Positions 44,150 through 47,874 of a stretch of DNA of 47,874 nucleotides are shown one piece after another; positions within the stretch are counted from its first letter, which is position 1; every line of letters begins with the position of its first letter. The DNA lies in the NCBI GenBank assembly GCA_002490775.1, contig DKUR01000115.1, positions 1-47,874 on the forward strand, read 5' to 3'. The notes beneath the pieces were generated by a model that had not been told where the DNA came from, searched no databases, and was given only the letters and a program-made list of their open reading frames with translations. Both the position numbers and the translations under genes were made by a program. The stretch comes from Lachnospiraceae bacterium UBA7199 (GTDB lineage Bacteria > Bacillota > Clostridia > Lachnospirales > Lachnospiraceae).

Positions 44150-44308
44150 TTAAATTTCAGATACTGGTTTGTAAATATCCCTTGTGCTTTCCTGCTCATT
44201 AATTATTTTTGCCCAGGCTTCATTAAAAGCTGTCATCCGTTCGGATTCTTCTGCATGTGTAAAAACATTTTTTATTTCACTTTGTATGGCTAATTTAACA
44301 GTTTCCAT
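44150..44308 (-). CDS. 52-residue protein upstream of the recombinase
   Basis: Reads METVKLAIQSEIKNVFTHAE at the N-terminus and ends STRDIYKPVSEI. It is hydrophilic and helix-prone, with no recognised domain. AAAGGAG lies 9 nt before the ATG at 44308, and the recombinase begins 39 nt after its stop, so it is likely translated from the same mRNA. Small proteins in this place may act as directionality factors, but that is speculation. Confidence 0.65.
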   Translation of the reverse strand: METVKLAIQSEIKNVFTHAEESERMTAFNEAWAKIINEQESTRDIYKPVSEI

Positions 44309-44332
44309 ATAGGCGGTCTCCTTTGCTTTTTA

Positions 44333-44363
44333 TAGGCTATGTTTTACATAGGTTGTATTATTC
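44333..44363 (-). promoter_or_regulatory. SigE/SigK-like promoter candidate for the recombinase transcript
   Basis: On the minus strand GAATAAT (44357-44363) is followed after 15 nt by CATAGCCTA (44333-44341). The latter matches the SigK -10 form CATAnnnTA and partly the SigE -10; GAATAAT is close to the SigE -35 (KMATATT). The spacing is 1-2 nt longer than usual for SigE. It is 25 nt upstream of the 52-codon gene. Confidence 0.3.
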
Positions 44364-44370
44364 CTATATC

Positions 44371-44471
44371 ATTAATCCTCTTAAAGTGATGGACATTCCA
44401 GAAAGGGGGAGAGACAGAATGACCATCAAATTAGTTGTGTATGGATAATCCACCACTTTAAAAAGATTAAT
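44371..44471. repeat. Large imperfect inverted repeat enclosing a 9-codon ORF
   Basis: Arms 44371-44393 and 44449-44471 agree at 20 of 23 positions when inverted (core CTTAAAGTGATGGA versus TCCACCACTTTAAA). In the 55-nt loop, on the plus strand, GGGGGAG is followed after 7 nt by ATG at 44422 and a 9-residue frame (MTIKLVVYG) that stops just before the right arm. It could be a leader-peptide attenuator, a regulator of the recombinase transcript, or a recombination-related site. Confidence 0.5.
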
Positions 44472-44495
44472 TATAAATATGCCGGCGGCTGTTGG

Positions 44496-44759
44496 TTAAA
44501 CAGCTCCACAGGTTATCTCTGTTACAAAGCCCCTTTTATAGGGTGAAAATAGCAGCATTACCTCTCCCATTTCTATGGGCAGACTCCTTTGGTGTGTATC
44601 ATTATCCTCTGATACATGCATCCTCGCTTTGGTCTTTACCACAAACCAGAACACAGAACAATTATTTTCGCTCCCTTTAATACCCAGACGTTTCATCAAG
44701 AGACCAACTATTGATAAATAAGTATTAAAGATCTTTGCGTAATCACTGTGAAGCTCCAC
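44496..44759 (-). CDS. Doubtful hypothetical protein (87 codons)
   Basis: Reads from a GTG at 44759 with no visible ribosome binding site. The sequence (KTKARMHVSEDNDTHQRSLP and EMGEVMLLFSPYKRGFVTEI) looks protein-like, with reasonable composition, and shows no known domain. Internal ATG codons could be starts. If it is not a gene, 44309-44882 is a 570-nt non-coding stretch holding only the inverted repeat at 44371-44471 and a small GCTGTT/AACAGC hairpin near 44488-44505. Confidence 0.35.
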   Translation of the reverse strand: MELHSDYAKIFNTYLSIVGLLMKRLGIKGSENNCSVFWFVVKTKARMHVSEDNDTHQRSLPIEMGEVMLLFSPYKRGFVTEITCGAV

Positions 44760-44882
44760 ACATATCGAACGTTACCGGACTTTATGTATCTTTCATGGTT
44801 CTTTCTATTTTCCCATCATAGATATTTTTTCAATGTTCTGTGCAATATGTTCTAAAATATTTATAATAATTGGCTTTTTTGC

Positions 44883-45254
44883 TCAGCGCTCCTGATCGGC
44901 TCGCTGTGGCTCCAAATTATTAACTTTGGGTTGTGCATCAATTTCTTTCTTATATTCCTTTATGGAAGAAACAACTGATTTTCTTTTTGTATACTCTTCT
45001 ATCTTAACGCGGTGGTTTCTGCCATCATTCTCATGATATAGGCACATTTCCTCTCCGCCAACAATACTATGGTATAAGTCATGTACATTATCATAATCAT
45101 CAAGGTATGTTAACCGTTCTGAATTGCCCCATTTATCATAATAAAATAAATCCGGCTTTGCGTCTTTATCTGTAAAATATTCAAATTGCTCCTTCATAAG
45201 TTCAATCATTTTTCTTTTTCCAAGAAGTATAAAGGGGTTCTTTGGCTCTTCCAT
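44883..45254 (-). CDS. Hypothetical protein of the accessory region
   Basis: 123 residues, not recognised. Soluble, charged, with LFYYDKWGNSERLTYLDDYDNVHDLYHSI in the middle (in parts) and a lysine-rich C-terminal third. GGAG lies 8 nt before the ATG at 45254. It follows the zinc-ribbon gene by 64 nt and is probably part of the same leftward transcript. Confidence 0.6.
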   Translation of the reverse strand: MEEPKNPFILLGKRKMIELMKEQFEYFTDKDAKPDLFYYDKWGNSERLTYLDDYDNVHDLYHSIVGGEEMCLYHENDGRNHRVKIEEYTKRKSVVSSIKEYKKEIDAQPKVNNLEPQRADQER

Positions 45255-45318
45255 TTAATATTCTCCAAGTTTTATATTGTTAGGATTCTATTTCTTTCAG
45301 TAATTCAGAATTAATAAT

Positions 45319-45717
45319 TTATTTTCTGGCATTGGTCGTTCCCTCCCCTAAACTCATATTCCTATGCGACGTCGCATAAGGGTATGGTGTGGTTAGCATA
45401 ATGCGTTTGCCGCATTCTGGGCAGTATTTTGTGTGACACTCTTCTACAATTAATGTAGGAATCTCTGTTCTGCAGTCTGGGCAAAAATATTTTCCATTTT
45501 TAATTTTTATAGTACCTGGATATTCTTTTTTCTTTAAATGATCATTTTCTTCCTTTAGATATTTTGTAGCTGCTGTGATCATTTCTTCTGGATCAGGAAG
45601 TGTATTCTCATTCTTTTTTAGCTCAGGCACTAATTTGGTAAAAACACATTCTATTTTATATAAGAAGGAATCAAACAGATTCCATTTTGCAGCGGGATTA
45701 TTCATTGTTACAGACAT
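45319..45717 (-). CDS. Zinc-ribbon hypothetical protein
   Basis: 132 residues. A C-terminal zinc ribbon is clear: YFCPDC, then 16 residues, KYCPECGKR. The N-terminal half is helical with no known domain. It overlaps the HTH gene upstream by 10 nt, indicating coupled expression. Proteins of this type are frequent in phages and integrative elements of Firmicutes; the ribbon may bind nucleic acid. Confidence 0.65.
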   Translation of the reverse strand: MSVTMNNPAAKWNLFDSFLYKIECVFTKLVPELKKNENTLPDPEEMITAATKYLKEENDHLKKKEYPGTIKIKNGKYFCPDCRTEIPTLIVEECHTKYCPECGKRIMLTTPYPYATSHRNMSLGEGTTNARK

Positions 45718-45941
45718 TGCTCCTTTTCTTTTGCCAGTGTAGCGTTTTCTGATGGGATTTCCAAATTGAAAAGCTGACTTATCTTAAGGACAGATTCCCT
45801 ATGATATGTACGCCCGTTGACTATTGAACTGGTATGCTGGCGGCTCCAGCACATCTTAGCTGCAAGATCATTTGTATCCATATCTGCGTCAATCATTGCT
45901 TTTTTTACATTTTTGCTCCAATTTGATAAATATTTTTTCAT
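45708..45941 (-). CDS. XRE-type helix-turn-helix regulator (Cro-like)
   Basis: 77 residues from the ATG at 45941; a GTG directly before it is an alternative. One HTH: DTNDLAAKMCWSRQHTSSIVNGRTYHRESVLKISQLFN (in parts). It is divergent from the repressor-like gene at 46217 and is the first gene of the leftward set that leads toward the recombinase, as in a phage cI/cro pair. GGGG serves as ribosome binding site. Confidence 0.78.
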   Translation of the reverse strand: MKKYLSNWSKNVKKAMIDADMDTNDLAAKMCWSRQHTSSIVNGRTYHRESVLKISQLFNLEIPSENATLAKEKEQCL

Positions 45942-45992
45942 CACTTACCCCGCTGTTTTACTTTACTTTTTAATGTGCATATTCTAAAATAA

Positions 45993-46120
45993 AAATAGCG
46001 TTTTTTTACACTATGGCTGTATTTCGCTTATTATGGAAAGCAGCCTTTATTTTGATATTCCCTTTACAAAAGATATTTTTATCAGAAATATCTTTTGTTT
46101 GTGTACTTTTTACGCTATTT
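45993..46120. promoter_or_regulatory. Divergent control region with nested inverted repeats
   Basis: Outer pair: AAATAGCGT (45993-46001) and ACGCTATTT (46112-46120). Inner pair: a perfect 13-bp stem ACAAAAGATATTT (46066-46078) and AAATATCTTTTGT (46086-46098) with a 7-nt loop. These lie between the Cro-like gene and the repressor-like gene and probably hold operators and the leftward promoter. Confidence 0.5.
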
Positions 46121-46155
46121 ATCGGTTGACTATTTATATTACATTTTAAAGTATA

Positions 46156-46201
46156 GTTCATTAAAATAAACTTGTCAATAGATTAGTTTAATTTAATGAA
46201 C
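46156..46201. promoter_or_regulatory. 17-bp inverted-repeat operator at the XRE repressor start
   Basis: Arms 46156-46172 (GTTCATTAAAATAAACT) and 46185-46201 are inverted copies with one mismatch, separated by 12 bp. The site overlaps a possible TATAGT -10 (46152-46157) and ends 16 bp before the ATG at 46217. It is suited to autorepression. Confidence 0.6.
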
Positions 46202-46216
46202 TCATGGGTAAATATT

Positions 46217-46540
46217 ATGTTTTTTTCTCAATTTGAACAATTATGTCAAAAAAATAACACTTCACCAACAGCAGTTGTCCAAAAAATGGGTATGAGTAAA
46301 GGAACTATCACTAGATGGAAAAATGGCGTTATTCCAAATGGTGAAACCATTATTAGACTTGCTGAATATTTTAATGTTAGCACCGATTATCTACTCATGG
46401 ATAATTTACAATCATCTGACTTGTGTCTTGAAGAGATAGAATTACTTCAACGTTATAGATCTTTACCAGATTTAGGAAAAGAAAAAGTAAAAAGTTATAT
46501 AGATGGATATATTGCATGTATTGAAGTTGAAAATAATTAA
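46217..46540 (+). CDS. XRE-family repressor-like regulator
   Basis: 107 residues from the ATG at 46217; an in-frame ATG at 46196 falls inside the operator repeat and is less likely. N-terminal HTH_3 domain: SPTAVVQKMGMSKGTITRWKNG and IIRLAEYFNVSTDYLLM. The C-terminal part (LEEIELLQRYRSLPDLGKEKVKSYIDGYI) is the usual short tail of these regulators. No peptidase domain, so induction would not be by LexA-like self-cleavage. It is likely the element's master repressor. Confidence 0.85.
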   Translation: MFFSQFEQLCQKNNTSPTAVVQKMGMSKGTITRWKNGVIPNGETIIRLAEYFNVSTDYLLMDNLQSSDLCLEEIELLQRYRSLPDLGKEKVKSYIDGYIACIEVENN

Positions 46541-46564
46541 AGCCCTGCTTGCATACAGGACTTT
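46539..46564. terminator. Hairpin between convergent regulator and lipoprotein genes
   Basis: AAAGCCCTG (46539-46547) and CAGGACTTT (46556-46564): a 9-bp stem with one mismatch and 8-nt loop. It starts at the stop of the repressor gene; the following sequence is AT-rich with a TTTT 13 nt on. Weak, possibly bidirectional terminator. Confidence 0.45.
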
Positions 46565-46603
46565 ATATAATACTCTTTTGAATTGTGGTAAATAACTAAA
46601 CTA

Positions 46604-46963
46604 TTATTTTTCTTTTATATATTTTTTTTCAGTTCCATCATCATAAATTAATGTTAATGTTGTATCAGTAAGTGCATATGCAAATGAAACAGAACTTGCC
46701 CCCATACTTCCAAAATCTACATTTACTTTAAAACGTTCTCCTTCTGCAATCCAAGTCAATGGTAACGTTTTTAAATAATCTTCACTTTCAGTATTTGTAT
46801 TCACAATAACTCCGCTTCCATCACTATACAAATCAAAATATTCTTTACCGTCATCACAAACCCATTTTCCTGTAATTTGTGGTTCTTTTTTGCCACATCC
46901 AATAAAGCAAACTACCATTGCCATAATTAATAGCATTGTTAATAATTTCTTTCCTTCATTCAT
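46604..46963 (-). CDS. Small lipoprotein of unknown function
   Basis: 119 residues with a lipoprotein signal (KKLLTMLLIMAMVVCFIGC; lipobox FIGC). The mature part (about 96 residues) is a predicted beta-rich domain: ITGKWVCDDGKEYFDLYSDGSG, then LTDTTLTLIYDDGTEKKY (in parts), similar to lipocalin-like or DUF5640-type extracellular modules. GAGG lies 8 nt before the ATG. Placed in the accessory region, it could be cargo. Confidence 0.68.
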   Translation of the reverse strand: MNEGKKLLTMLLIMAMVVCFIGCGKKEPQITGKWVCDDGKEYFDLYSDGSGVIVNTNTESEDYLKTLPLTWIAEGERFKVNVDFGSMGASSVSFAYALTDTTLTLIYDDGTEKKYIKEK

Positions 46964-47048
46964 AAATTTTTCCTCATTACTTTCTCTTTTATCTTATTTT
47001 ACCACATTCATATGTTCGATATAAAGGACCTTCACTTTTTATGTATAT

Positions 47049-47873
47049 CTAATCGTTCTTTTTTGAATTAAAATCTTTTATGTAAATTCCATTATATAAT
47101 GGTGCAACTTTAGTTATATCCCGACTTCCATCACATCCGCCATTTTTATGATATTTTTTACATCCATAAAACATTGTACCTGATGATTTATTAGGTTTAA
47201 TTTTCATTACGGATCCACATTTCGGACAGTACACTGTATAATGCTCTCTACTTGGCACTTTATTTTTTATCGTTTCAATTGTTATTTTTTTCACTTCTTC
47301 ATCCGGCAAAGATTTTGAAAGATCAATTGTTATAAAAGATATGTCAAGCTTTTTCAATATTTTCAATTTTAATTCATCATTTTGTTTTACCCAAGGTTTT
47401 TGTTCATCAAAGTGATCCCCTCCTAAAACTTCAATTATTAACGCTGGCCTGTTCATCATTTGACTTTTATGATATATTACAAAATCAAAATGCATGGCAT
47501 TTATCTTAGCAGTTATTCTTTTATCATATTTCCAATCCCAATTAAAAATTTCACGTAATCCAACGTGTGAGGAAATGGAGTAATTTTCATCAATAAAAAT
47601 TTTTAAAGTTTCATACACTAAAGATTCTGCCGGACTATCCCAAAAAGAGCTTTTAAGTGAAAATAATCTTATTAAATTATCATCCATTTCAGCATCAAAT
47701 GTTTCTTTAGAATCTGATTCTATTAATGGAACTATGTTTTCATCTATATGTTTCTGATTATCATTTACCGATGTTGTTTTTTCTTGGTATATTTGTGAAG
47801 AGCTTTTTGATTTTTTCGTTTTGTAAACAATATATCCTATAATAAGTAAAAGTATAATCAAAATTATTTTCAT
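47049..47873 (-). CDS. Membrane-anchored DUF2726 nuclease-like protein with zinc ribbon
   Basis: 274 residues; the ATG at 47871-47873 is at the window edge and the ribosome binding site is not seen. Order: N-terminal membrane helix (2-18), charged linker, DUF2726 domain (about 78-200) beginning SPAESLVYETL, with HFDFVIYHK and ALIIEVLGGDHF. The latter Asp...Glu pair fits the PD-(D/E)XK nuclease fold. Then comes a topoisomerase-type zinc ribbon (YCPKCGSVMKIKPNKSSGTMFYGCKKY in parts, ending GGCDGSR). Membrane tethering is unusual for a DNA-acting protein; it may be a defence function or cargo of the element. Confidence 0.75.
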   Translation of the reverse strand: MKIILIILLLIIGYIVYKTKKSKSSSQIYQEKTTSVNDNQKHIDENIVPLIESDSKETFDAEMDDNLIRLFSLKSSFWDSPAESLVYETLKIFIDENYSISSHVGLREIFNWDWKYDKRITAKINAMHFDFVIYHKSQMMNRPALIIEVLGGDHFDEQKPWVKQNDELKLKILKKLDISFITIDLSKSLPDEEVKKITIETIKNKVPSREHYTVYCPKCGSVMKIKPNKSSGTMFYGCKKYHKNGGCDGSRDITKVAPLYNGIYIKDFNSKKND

Positions 47874-47874
47874 C

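Noticed and set aside
47049..47873. Topoisomerase I fragment, from the C-terminal zinc ribbon
   Set aside because: No topoisomerase catalytic domain is present; the ribbon is attached to a DUF2726 domain and a membrane helix.
41189..47874. CRISPR array or defence island
   Set aside because: No regularly spaced direct repeats and no cas genes; toxin-antitoxin pairs and one nuclease-like protein alone do not define a defence system.

Overview
The window looks like chromosome of a spore-forming, Gram-positive anaerobe of the Clostridia, most likely Lachnospiraceae. This is inferred from gene content and order: an mre-pbp2-min-rodA-mgsA cell-shape cluster, miaB-mutS-mutL-miaA, an [FeFe]-hydrogenase-like protein, a DUF1292 protein, SepF, and a cotJ spore-coat operon. 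The DNA is AT-rich with strong GGAGG-type ribosome binding sites, and TTG and GTG starts are frequent. Almost all genes lie on the minus strand.

Layout from left to right (transcription mostly runs right to left). 127-753 is a cytidylate-kinase-like protein. 907-3475 is aroB-lspA-rluD. 3600-6238 is a HlyD-like membrane protein followed by yggS and sepF, ending in a terminator. 6308-6727 is a small P-loop protein with its own promoter and terminator. 6820-17437 is a long cell-envelope cluster: DUF4321, radC, mreB, mreC, mreD, PBP2, minC, minD, minE, rodA, mgsA and a DD-carboxypeptidase. 17541-27196 is gtrA-like, an unrecognised gene, miaB, mutS, mutL, miaA and a methionine-gamma-lyase-family gene. 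27382-29419 is an ECF sigma factor with a membrane partner. 29581-32442 holds a Cys/Gly-rich small protein, a DUF5662 protein and a GH13-like protein that has lost its catalytic residues. 32610-37711 is DUF1292 (plus strand) converging on a UvrD-type helicase, gltX and an [FeFe]-hydrogenase-like protein. 37843-40063 is feoA-feoB.

The most interesting region is 40308-47874. The plus-strand spore-coat operon cotJA-cotJB-cotJC is intact until residue ~137 of CotJC. There the conserved sequence stops abruptly, and nine foreign codons lead to a stop. Everything to the right is accessory DNA: a MazEF-like and a MntA-HepT-like toxin-antitoxin pair on the same strand, a large serine recombinase, small hypothetical genes, divergent XRE-type regulators, a lipoprotein and a membrane-anchored DUF2726 nuclease-like protein. 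This is what a mobile element inserted in cotJC by a serine recombinase would look like, comparable to skin in sigK and SPbeta in spsM. The right end and the missing 3' half of cotJC would lie beyond the window. The two toxin-antitoxin operons share an identical 19-bp near-palindrome over their promoters. SigE/SigK-like promoter sequences can be drawn in front of both cotJA and the recombinase leader gene, so mother-cell-specific excision that restores cotJC is a testable possibility.

All functional calls come from reading motifs in the sequence. No database search was run.
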